The translations under genes and the position numbers were made by a program. Shown here piece by piece: positions 1-6,384 of a stretch of DNA of 9,661 nucleotides. Numbering within the stretch: position 1 is the stretch's first letter; each line of letters begins with the position of its first letter. Source of the DNA: Kiritimatiellia bacterium (GTDB lineage: Bacteria; Verrucomicrobiota; Kiritimatiellia; RFP12; UBA1067); assembly GCA_017430155.1 (NCBI GenBank), contig JAFRNO010000361.1, positions 1-9,661 of the forward strand, written 5' to 3'. Below the pieces are notes generated by a model that worked only from the letters and a program-made list of their open reading frames with translations, was not told the origin of the DNA and searched no databases.

Positions 1-21
1 CCCGCAAGCACGAACCGCGTG

Positions 22-1428
22 TCAGTTAGAATCGGCGATCACGACGAGGATCGAATGCGGCGGGAGCATGGTTGGCAGGGGCACAATCTCGTTCGTACGC
101 GTCTCGTCCGTGATCCGGCACTCACGCACCTTGCATTTAACGTCACAACCACGCGGGGAGGGTCGCGCTCCTGCGCGACCGCTCATGTCCAAAACCAGCG
201 GCACCTCGTCATCCCCCGTGTGGGCGATCACCACGGCGCCGTCCTTCTCCCCGCGCGCAGCAGCGACCCACGTGACCCATCTGTCGCTGGACGACGACTC
301 CACCTCCGTGCCGCGCTTATACAGCTCGTTGAACGCCTTGAACGCGTAGTACGCCTTGTGCGGGTTGTAGTTGTACGGGTTGAAAAGCGGCGAGAAGATG
401 CCGATGTTGCAGCGGGCGTCATAGATCATCGCCGAGTCGAGCGACGTGCCCTGGAGACCGAGCATCTCGGCGCAGACATCCGCCGCCTGCCGGGCCGTGC
501 CGAGGACCTGGCGCGAGGGGACGGGCAGCCACTCGTTGAGCGAGAGCTCCGTGCGCGTGTAGCCGGCGTCGTCCAGCGCCTTGCGGGCGATCGCCACGTG
601 CGAGACGGTGTCGCTCGGCGCGAGGTAGCTGTGGTACGAGAAGAAATCGAGCGGCAACTTCTCCTTCTTCGCGAAGGCGAGGAAGTCGTAGAGGCACTGC
701 ACGCGGTGGTACATGTCCTTGTCGCGCTTCTCGGGCGGCGTGGAGAGCAGACGGTAGCCGCAGCTGCCGTAGCCGCCGATCTTCAGGTGCGGGAACTTCG
801 CCTTGAGGTGGCGCGACGCCACGGCGTAGAGATCGCAGAACTGCGGGAACTCGCCACGCCACTGCTGGTTCTCGACGGGATCCTTCCGGTTGTCCGGCTC
901 GTTCCAGATCTCCCAGTAGGTGATCTTCCAACGGTAGCCGTTCGCCCAGCCTTCCGTGTAGTGGCGGATCACGTGCTCGCAGATGCGCGCCCACTTCGCG
1001 TAGTCCTTCGGCGGATAGATGTTGTACGCCTTCTCCTTGCAGTAGTTCTCGATCGAGACGCCGAGGCGGAACCACGGCTCCACGTCGTTCGCGACGAGCG
1101 CCTCCAGCAGCCGGTCCGTGAAGTAGAAGTCGTAGCTCGCCGGGTCGTTCTCGTCCGCGTCGAAGTTCCGGAAGATGTTCGGGATGTCCACCATGTGCGG
1201 ACGCGTGATGCCGATGTCGTGCAGACGCGAATACGGCACACCCGCCTCCTTCAAGAGGTGGAAGAGCTGGAAGTCGCGCTGACCCAGGATCGGCGGCTGC
1301 CCGACCGCGTGCATCGGCTTGACCGGCCGCACGTCCTTCGCGAAATCGACGTAGATCTCAACTGCAAACAGCTGCGTGACGCACAGCGCCCCCGCCAGAA
1401 CAAAGTTCACTCTTCCAAATTGTTTCAT
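22..1428 (-). CDS. Secreted GH39-like glycoside hydrolase (clan GH-A)
   Basis: This 468-residue exported protein probably hydrolyses glycosidic bonds outside the cytoplasm. Residues 1-22 look like a signal peptide (MKQFGR, then a hydrophobic run to LFA). The TIM-barrel part carries the clan GH-A acid/base motif WEIWNEPD at 171-179, with Glu177 the candidate acid/base. A second acid in the motif TELSLNEW, Glu299, is placed as the expected nucleophile. The spacing and the WNEP context resemble GH39 (beta-xylosidase/alpha-L-iduronidase), but GH-A relatives such as GH79 or GH5 cannot be excluded. A C-terminal beta-rich part follows from about 385. The ATG at 1428 is chosen because it begins the signal peptide and lies just after a good promoter; the longer frame starts with a TTG that is itself part of the -35 element. 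A REP-like palindrome encodes residues 417-423 near the C terminus and looks like an in-frame insertion. The gene is divergent from the plus-strand block at 1554. Confidence 0.8.
   Translation of the reverse strand: MKQFGRVNFVLAGALCVTQLFAVEIYVDFAKDVRPVKPMHAVGQPPILGQRDFQLFHLLKEAGVPYSRLHDIGITRPHMVDIPNIFRNFDADENDPASYDFYFTDRLLEALVANDVEPWFRLGVSIENYCKEKAYNIYPPKDYAKWARICEHVIRHYTEGWANGYRWKITYWEIWNEPDNRKDPVENQQWRGEFPQFCDLYAVASRHLKAKFPHLKIGGYGSCGYRLLSTPPEKRDKDMYHRVQCLYDFLAFAKKEKLPLDFFSYHSYLAPSDTVSHVAIARKALDDAGYTRTELSLNEWLPVPSRQVLGTARQAADVCAEMLGLQGTSLDSAMIYDARCNIGIFSPLFNPYNYNPHKAYYAFKAFNELYKRGTEVESSSSDRWVTWVAAARGEKDGAVVIAHTGDDEVPLVLDMSGRAGARPSPRGCDVKCKVRECRITDETRTNEIVPLPTMLPPHSILVVIADSN
161..180. repeat. 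REP-like palindrome inside the GH39-like gene
   Basis: A perfect inverted repeat with 8-bp arms GGTCGCGC / GCGCGACC around a TCCT loop. Read on the minus strand, the right arm is followed by CCCTCCC, which resembles the CCCTACC tail of the palindromes at 8463 and 9187. It lies in frame in the coding sequence and encodes the low-complexity stretch GRAGARP. The inverted repeat is directly visible; membership of a mobile REP family is inferred. Confidence 0.6.
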
Positions 1429-1491
1429 GGTGCGAATTTTACCAAAATCCCCCGCTCTGGGCAAACGAGCACAAATCGGTACGCATTTTAC
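1412..1491 (-). repeat. Promoter/start module, copy A (pairs with 7741-7820)
   Basis: About 80 bp align without gaps to 7741-7820, with ten mismatches counted by eye (about 87 percent identity). The module holds an upstream TAAAATGCG, the whole -35/-10 region, the start codon and the first codons (ATG AAA CAA TTT GGA AGA here; GTG AAA CAA CTT GGA AGG in the other copy). The genes downstream are not obviously related over their full length, so only the 5' module seems shared. Confidence 0.8.
1436..1464 (-). promoter_or_regulatory. Sigma-70-type promoter giving a leaderless mRNA
   Basis: On the minus strand TTGCCC (1464-1459) and TAAAAT (1441-1436) are separated by exactly 17 bp. A start 7 bp beyond the -10 falls at 1429-1428, on or next to the A of the ATG. 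No Shine-Dalgarno sequence precedes the ATG, which supports leaderless translation of the GH39-like gene. The copy at 7765-7793 conserves both hexamers and the spacer length. Confidence 0.65.
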
Positions 1492-1501
1492 CCTGTTGCT
1501 C

Positions 1502-1532
1502 TTGGCTCATCCCTGCCAAATTCTGATATAAT
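1502..1532 (+). promoter_or_regulatory. Putative promoter of the plus-strand block
   Basis: A perfect TATAAT at 1527-1532 is preceded by TTGGCT at 1502-1507 (19-bp spacer, longer than ideal). A Shine-Dalgarno-like AGGAAAG at 1544-1550 lies just before ATG codons at 1554 and 1557. The -10 and ribosome site are good; the -35 is uncertain. It would drive the broken hydrolase gene and probably the 2048 gene. Confidence 0.5.
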
Positions 1533-1553
1533 AACGGCGTCAATAGGAAAGAA

Positions 1554-2035
1554 ATGATGGACTCAAACGATGCCAATAGCGCAATCAGTGTCACTGGACG
1601 GATTCGAAAGATGCCGGACGGGGCACTGGTGTTGCCGCCGGGCACGTGCCGCGATGGTGAGCCTGCCGGGAAGTGGCGCGCCTCATGACGCTGGCGGGAC
1701 GCAGCAACTGGGGGTTCGTGACAACGCACGTCCTCGAGACGGTCGCATTCCTGCGAGGACTGCCGTTCGTCGACGCAAAGCGCGTCGGCGTGGCGGGCAT
1801 GTCGCTTGGATGCATCCTGGCGCTCTACTCGGCGGTCCTCGACGAGGACATCGCGGCCGTCGTCTACAACGACTTCGCTTCGTCCTGGGCGGCGAACGCG
1901 ACATCCGTCACGAAACGGCTCCACCCAGATGTGAACCTCCCCTGGCTCGCGGAGGTCTTCTTCGGCAAGGCCGACTTCTCGCCCGCCTTCAGGAAGGAAA
2001 TCGCCGACTCGGTGTCCGCCAAGCCGGCATGGTAG
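1554..2035 (+). pseudogene. Broken alpha/beta-hydrolase (acetyl-xylan-esterase-like) gene
   Basis: This is a remnant of a serine esterase of the alpha/beta-hydrolase fold. The segment from 1661 to 2035 encodes a recognisable core: LAGRSNWGF, a helix before VDAKRVGVAGMSLG with the nucleophile elbow G-M-S-L-G, then YNDFASSWAANA. This matches the middle of acetyl-xylan-esterase or dienelactone-hydrolase-like proteins. The frame then stops at TAG 2033 before the catalytic Asp and His expected further on. On the 5' side the frame is closed by TGA at 1658. The promoter and ribosome site instead lead into a different frame (ATG 1554 to TGA 1686, 44 codons, product unrecognised). The piece therefore lacks its N-terminal sheet, its C-terminal third and a continuous frame. 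A short live peptide from GTG 1673 cannot be excluded, but it would not be an active esterase. Its stop lies 12 bp before the next start. Confidence 0.7.
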
Positions 2036-2047
2036 AAAGGTCAGAAC

Positions 2048-3634
2048 ATGAAACGGTTGATCCTGCTCGGCGTGGCGATTGCCACGGGCGTCGCGGCGTG
2101 CGCGGCGGATTCGTACGAGGAGATGAAGCGCGCGGCGGTGAACCGCGAACGTCTGGTCATCTGGGACGACGACGGCTGCGACATGACGCACTATCCCTAT
2201 CAGCGCGCGGACCTCGTGAAGCAGCCCGCGTCGGTGCGGAACTTCGAGCTCGTGTTCCTGGAGGCGACGGAGAACACGAAGGCGGACGTGATCGGCTATT
2301 CCGGCACGATGGGCTTCGGCTACTTCACCGCGCTCCGCACCGGCGGATACGTCAACACGAATCTGTTCGAACGTCCCTGGCGCAACGCGGTGAACGAGTT
2401 CGCCGCGTTGGGCAAGGACGCGATGGACCTGGCCACAGACTTCGCGCGGCGCAACAAGAAGGAAATCTTCCTCTCCCTCCGCTTCAACGACAACCACGAC
2501 AACGGCCACCCCGCCATCATGCTCTCACCGTTCAAGATCGACAACCCGGAGGTCATGGTCGGGCATGGGCGTAAGGTCAAGTGCTGCGGACGAAACGCAG
2601 CCGACTTCGCGCAGGAGAAAGTACGCGCGTTCGTGAAAAAGTACATGTGCGGCTATATGGAGAACTACGATCTCGACGGCATTGAGTTCGATTTCTTCCG
2701 CCATCCCCAGCTCTTCCGTACCGTCGCGCTGGGCGGACACGCCACGGCGGAAGAACTCGCCACGATGACGCAGCTCATGAAGGATTTCCGCGCGATGGCC
2801 GAGGAAATCGGACGGAAGCGCGGGCGCCCGTTCGTCCTCTGCGCCCGCGTGCCGGACTCCTTCGACTACTGCCGCGCGATCGGCATCGACCTCGACGCCT
2901 GGCTCCGCGCGGGCACGCTCGACTTCCTCGTGGTGGGTGGCTATTTCCAGCTTGAACCGTGGCGGAAGACCGCCGAGAAAGTGCACGGCTACGGCGTGAA
3001 GTGCTACGCCTCGCTCGACGAGACGCGCATCCCGCAGATCGTGAAACGGCAAAAAGGGAAGATGCTCCCCGGCCGCAACGACAAATCCTGCTGGATCGCC
3101 CGCATCGCCGCCGCAATGGCCTGCGGCATGGACGGCGTGAACCTCTTCAACATCGAATACTTCAAACACGATGACCAGCGGTACATCATGCAGCACGACA
3201 TCCGCGACCTCGACGGACTCGACAAAATCTACTTCGGCACGTACGTGGGAGGAGGCGGTTATCTGCCGCAGAGCTTCCTCGTCGGCGGCAAAGACTTCTG
3301 GAAGACCACGGGCGTCAATCCCGCCTTCCCCGAAAAACTTGCGACCGGCGCGAGCCATTTGTTTGAAATCATTTTCGGAGACGACCTCGCGGCCGCAAAA
3401 CGCAAAGGCAAAACGGCAAAAGTGGAAGTGCGCGTGCTAACGGACCTGAAAGGCGCGACCCTCCCGACGGTCAAGGTGCGCGGCAAGGCGCTCGCCGACG
3501 GCACGCAGAAGGAAGGCCTTGCAACGTTCATCGCCGACGACGCGACCTTCATCAAAGGCGAGAACGCCGTCGAGATCATCGCGCCCGTCGCAATGACGCT
3601 CCACGACATCTCTGTGCGCGTCACGTTCCGCTAA
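2048..3634 (+). CDS. Exported TIM-barrel glycosidase-like protein
   Basis: This 528-residue protein is preceded by GAAAGG 8-9 bp before the ATG. The N terminus (MKRLILLGVAIATGVAAC) is a signal sequence; V-A-A-C at 15-18 also fits a lipobox, so membrane anchoring through Cys18 is possible. Residues 35-45 (RLVIWDDDGCD) and 207-217 (YDLDGIEFDFF) resemble uncharacterised glycoside-hydrolase-like proteins of planctomycetes and verrucomicrobia, related to the GHL10/family-10-like TIM barrels. Asp210, Glu213 and Asp215 sit where a strand-4 active site would be, but catalysis is not demonstrated. Residues 455-528 look like a separate beta-sandwich. It follows the broken esterase gene closely and probably shares its promoter. 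Its TAA overlaps the TAG of the converging remnant ORF at 3631. Exact family and substrate are not recognised. Confidence 0.75.
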   Translation: MKRLILLGVAIATGVAACAADSYEEMKRAAVNRERLVIWDDDGCDMTHYPYQRADLVKQPASVRNFELVFLEATENTKADVIGYSGTMGFGYFTALRTGGYVNTNLFERPWRNAVNEFAALGKDAMDLATDFARRNKKEIFLSLRFNDNHDNGHPAIMLSPFKIDNPEVMVGHGRKVKCCGRNAADFAQEKVRAFVKKYMCGYMENYDLDGIEFDFFRHPQLFRTVALGGHATAEELATMTQLMKDFRAMAEEIGRKRGRPFVLCARVPDSFDYCRAIGIDLDAWLRAGTLDFLVVGGYFQLEPWRKTAEKVHGYGVKCYASLDETRIPQIVKRQKGKMLPGRNDKSCWIARIAAAMACGMDGVNLFNIEYFKHDDQRYIMQHDIRDLDGLDKIYFGTYVGGGGYLPQSFLVGGKDFWKTTGVNPAFPEKLATGASHLFEIIFGDDLAAAKRKGKTAKVEVRVLTDLKGATLPTVKVRGKALADGTQKEGLATFIADDATFIKGENAVEIIAPVAMTLHDISVRVTFR

Positions 3635-3834
3635 AAGCACGTCGGCGGGACGCCCATCACGAATGCGCACTTCGAAGACCGCAGCGGGATCCCGTAGCGT
3701 CCGTCCGCGCTCCGCGTGACCTTCACCTCCCCGTCGCGCACGGTCTGCTCAAGGCCGAGGATCCAGATCAAGTCGAACCCACGCAGGGCATCAAGCGACT
3801 GCAGCCTGCCGGAACTCGCGCGTCCGCCGCCCAT
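3631..3834 (-). pseudogene. Chimeric remnant: NagX/DUF5009-like start fused to a GH-A gene end
   Basis: A 67-codon open frame begins 9 bp after the GH20 stop. Its first ~32 residues contain RLQSLDALRGFDLIWILG, the characteristic N terminus of DUF5009/heparan-alpha-glucosaminide-N-acetyltransferase-like membrane proteins (NagX group). From about position 3737 the reading switches to RDGEVKVTRSADGRYGIPL and continues to FVMGVPP. This is nearly identical to the last 33 residues of the GH-A-like protein at 6385-7731. The natural membrane protein is several hundred residues long, so almost all of it is missing. The simplest reading is a deletion or recombination that joined the start of a former fourth operon gene to the 3' end of a lost GH-A paralogue. 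The frame stayed open, so a short product may still be made; no strong ribosome site is visible. The stop overlaps the stop of the opposing gene. Confidence 0.7.
3639..3736 (-). repeat. Gene-end module, copy 1 (pairs with 6390-6487)
   Basis: 98 bp align without gaps to 6390-6487 with six mismatches counted by eye (about 94 percent identity). Two of the substitutions change the protein (Gly for Glu, Lys for Arg). Homology ends sharply at 3736/6487, marking the recombination junction. Confidence 0.85.
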
Positions 3835-3842
3835 CGTCGGTC

Positions 3843-5387
3843 TCAGTCCCGATAGGTGCCCGTGTCGTTGAAGTCTTCAAGCCCCATGTCATGCACCACG
3901 TCGCGCAGGTTGCGGATCAGATCGAGGTCGTAGTGCCATTTCCAGAGGGGACTTTCCTCATACGGCGATCCCCACGCCGCAGCCGCGCCGCCGGCGAACG
4001 TGTCGCCGAACACCTTGCCCTTCTCCTTGCCCTGTCCGTAGCCCCAGGTTGTCACAAGCATCCCCTTGAGGCCGAGCTTGCGGACGGATGCGCCCTGCGC
4101 CATCGTGCAATCGATCTTGTGGCACGGACAGGAGACCACTTCGAAACCCTTCTCCTTGAAATACTTGAGTGACGCATAGTTGCTCTCCGGACACTTCAGC
4201 TCATAGACCCAGTCGCAGATCACCATGTCGCGCGGCAGCTCGTCCAGGATCGTGATCGACTCGTCCGTGCCGTTCGCGACGGAACCCGGCCACTTCGGAT
4301 CGCGCTTCTTGACGAAGTAGTCGTGCCAGAGCATCGGCGTCGCACCGCGCGCCTTCAGTCCGTCGCGCAACGCGGTGATGTGCTTGATCGTCAGCGCACG
4401 GTAGTCGGCGGCGAGGCAGCGCGGACAGTTCGGCTTGGCCGGCTCGTCGCAGCCGATGTGGAGATAGGGCGGGTTGTCGAAGAGCGCCATCAGCTCGTCG
4501 ATGATCTCGAACTGCACCATCAGCGTCTCGGGGTTGGAGAGGCACCAGTTCCAGCCGTTCAGCGACTCGAAGAGCGGCGCATATTCGCCATGCGCATCCA
4601 TGACGGCGTGGCGACCCGGGGACGTGATGCCCATCGAGGCGTGGCCGAAGGCGGGAATCTGCGGAATGAGCGTGATGCCCAGCTCCTTGCCGAGCTTCAC
4701 AAGTCTCCGCGTGGCGGCGGGCGTCATCGTGCCCTCCTTCCAGCCCCACCACGGATGCCGCTCGGAGCGGAAGGTCCCCCACGGCTCGATGACCGCGTAG
4801 TTGTACTTGAGATAGGCCGCGAGACGCAGCCGCTTCTCGATCGACTCGGGCGTGGTGCGGTTGACATACCAGCCGAGATGGATGCCGCGGAACTTCATCG
4901 CCGGCGCATCGGCGACCTTCAGCGCCGGCATCGCATACCACTCGATCTTGCGCACGTCGCGCGGCATGGCGAGCATCGTCTGGCGCAGCGTGTAGAGCGC
5001 ATAGCGCACGCCTTGAAGCGTGTTGGCGCGCACTTTCACGCCCTCGGGCCGCGCCGTGAGCTCATACGCCTCGTCGCCGCCCGCGACCGGCACGCCCGCG
5101 AATGCCGCCGCAACGACGCGCGGCGCGTTGACCGAGGGGAAGAGCCAGCCCGTCTTCGTGAGGCGGAACCATTCGGCAAAGCGCGCTTCCGCCCATTCCC
5201 TCGCCCGCTCGGAACCCTCCGCGCAGGCAATCGTCACAGTCTGGTCCCTGTCCAGCCGCACTAGCGTGTTGGACTCGACCGACATCGTCACGGGCTTGGG
5301 CTCCACGTTTGGCGCGAAAGTGAATTCCGCCGCCGAAACACCCATTGCAAAAGCGCACAGTCCGCCAATTACCATCATCTTCTTCAT
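3843..5387 (-). CDS. GH20 beta-N-acetylhexosaminidase, exported
   Basis: This 514-residue enzyme should remove terminal beta-linked GlcNAc or GalNAc by substrate-assisted catalysis. Residues 1-20 (MKKMMVIGGLCAFAMGVSAA) are a signal peptide. Residues 35-150 fit the GH20 N-terminal alpha/beta domain, including GVRYALYTLRQ. The catalytic barrel starts at MKFRGIHLGWY (164-173). The paired catalytic acids are Asp314-Glu315 in LHIGCDEP, where the usual motif has Gly instead of Cys313. WHDYF (354-358) and the late Trp motifs TTWGYG (446-451) and AAAWGSP (469-475) fit substrate-pocket positions. The start at 5387 is preferred over an in-frame ATG at 5426 because AGGAG lies just upstream and the signal peptide begins there; the longer form would be read through a heptamer repeat. 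It is the third gene of the 7731 operon, 49 bp after the propeller gene. The segment CPRC (321-324) followed by CPCHK (420-424) is unusually Cys-rich. Confidence 0.85.
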   Translation of the reverse strand: MKKMMVIGGLCAFAMGVSAAEFTFAPNVEPKPVTMSVESNTLVRLDRDQTVTIACAEGSERAREWAEARFAEWFRLTKTGWLFPSVNAPRVVAAAFAGVPVAGGDEAYELTARPEGVKVRANTLQGVRYALYTLRQTMLAMPRDVRKIEWYAMPALKVADAPAMKFRGIHLGWYVNRTTPESIEKRLRLAAYLKYNYAVIEPWGTFRSERHPWWGWKEGTMTPAATRRLVKLGKELGITLIPQIPAFGHASMGITSPGRHAVMDAHGEYAPLFESLNGWNWCLSNPETLMVQFEIIDELMALFDNPPYLHIGCDEPAKPNCPRCLAADYRALTIKHITALRDGLKARGATPMLWHDYFVKKRDPKWPGSVANGTDESITILDELPRDMVICDWVYELKCPESNYASLKYFKEKGFEVVSCPCHKIDCTMAQGASVRKLGLKGMLVTTWGYGQGKEKGKVFGDTFAGGAAAAWGSPYEESPLWKWHYDLDLIRNLRDVVHDMGLEDFNDTGTYRD

Positions 5388-5400
5388 ATCTTTTCTCCTA

Positions 5401-5435
5401 ACGACTAACCACGATTCACGAACCACGAACCACGA
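5401..5435 (-). repeat. Heptamer tandem array between two operon genes
   Basis: Five contiguous 7-bp units on the plus strand: ACGACTA, ACCACGA, TTCACGA, ACCACGA, ACCACGA. Read on the transcribed strand the consensus is TCGTGGT. The array fills the gap between the stop of the propeller gene (5437) and the ribosome site of GH20 (about 5394-5399). No protein product is expected. Confidence 0.75.
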
Positions 5436-5436
5436 T

Positions 5437-6336
5437 TCATCGCTTCAACGGATGCCTGAAGACGCAATGGCGGGTGATGTCCTCGACCTTTCCGTCCTTC
5501 AGCTCTGCGAACTGCAGCAGCGCCTGAACGGGCAGACGCGGCTTTATCTTCCTGCCGCCAATCCAGTTGACGGTGGTGCTGTAGATGAAACGCACCGCGC
5601 CGTCTTCGCCGCCGGGCACCACGTCCACACCTTGCCGCCAGCCGAAGCAATGGGCCGCCTTTACAGTCTTGAAATCCTTGTCGAACGTGATAAAGCAGGG
5701 CGTCTTGGCCGTCTCGTCCAGGCTGTAGAGCGCCACATAGATGTTCGTGCCGTCGGTCGTCATGTTCTGCGGGCCGCAGCTGTGCTCATAGCCGGGATCG
5801 ACGGCGAAAGGTTGGCACAGCGGAGCGAGCGATTTCGTATCGTATTTGCCGATCCAGAACCCGCGATTCGGGATCGCGGGCTTGGTGAGCGCGCTCATTC
5901 CCACGTAGATGACGCCGTCCAGACAGGTGATGCCGTCGCCGCCATGCCCTGTCCATGTCACCTCGCGGAGGAGTGTGAGATTCTCGTCGTACTCCTGGAT
6001 GGCGCCCGTGATCTTGGGCGTCTCCTTTCTTCGTCCGCCCACGGAGACCACCGTGTAGAGGCGGCCGTTCCACCAGCAGATGTCGCCCGTGTGCCGCTCC
6101 GCCTCGACGCGCTTGATGAAACGTCCGTACCAATCCGTCTTGAGAATCTGGTTGTGGAAGGCGAAGTAGAGCGCGTTGGAGGTGGCACACATGCCCTGAA
6201 CGTGCCCGCACCACGTTTCCCCAATCATGCCCAGAACCGCCCCCGGTTCCGTGAGCCGGGCGTCCCAGCTGGGCACCTGCCAGGCGCAAAGCGAAAGCAC
6301 GGCACCCGCCGCGCAGACAGCCAATCGTCTCTTCAT
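5437..6336 (-). CDS. Exported beta-propeller-like protein
   Basis: This protein of 299 residues has a signal sequence at about 1-20 (MKRRLAVCAAGAVLSLCAWQ). The rest shows repeated short strand pairs of the type seen in propeller blades: HVQGMCATSNALYFAF (45-60), DICWWNGRLYTVVSV (85-99), GGDGITCLDGVIYVGMS (132-148), NMTTDGTNIYVALYS (191-205). About five to six blades would fit the length. No catalytic motif is recognised. A role in sugar binding, as a lactonase/SMP-30-like enzyme, or as a surface protein would each be a guess. The ATG at 6336 is chosen because AAGGA lies about 8 bp upstream and it starts the signal peptide. It is the middle gene of the operon, 48 bp after the GH-A-like gene and 49 bp before GH20, so co-expression with both is likely. 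Confidence 0.65.
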   Translation of the reverse strand: MKRRLAVCAAGAVLSLCAWQVPSWDARLTEPGAVLGMIGETWCGHVQGMCATSNALYFAFHNQILKTDWYGRFIKRVEAERHTGDICWWNGRLYTVVSVGGRRKETPKITGAIQEYDENLTLLREVTWTGHGGDGITCLDGVIYVGMSALTKPAIPNRGFWIGKYDTKSLAPLCQPFAVDPGYEHSCGPQNMTTDGTNIYVALYSLDETAKTPCFITFDKDFKTVKAAHCFGWRQGVDVVPGGEDGAVRFIYSTTVNWIGGRKIKPRLPVQALLQFAELKDGKVEDITRHCVFRHPLKR

Positions 6337-6384
6337 GTCATTTTCCTTCTTCTTTCGTACAAAGACGGCTTTAGGTGCCACCAG

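Noticed and set aside
19..1557. Long plus-strand open frame of 512 codons opposite the GH39-like gene
   Set aside because: Arg/Val-rich sequence without domain motifs; it is the antisense shadow of a gene with clear catalytic motifs in a high-GC region.
1439..2509. 356-codon minus-strand frame across the broken esterase
   Set aside because: Antisense shadow of the esterase remnant and the 2048 gene; no start signal and no motif.
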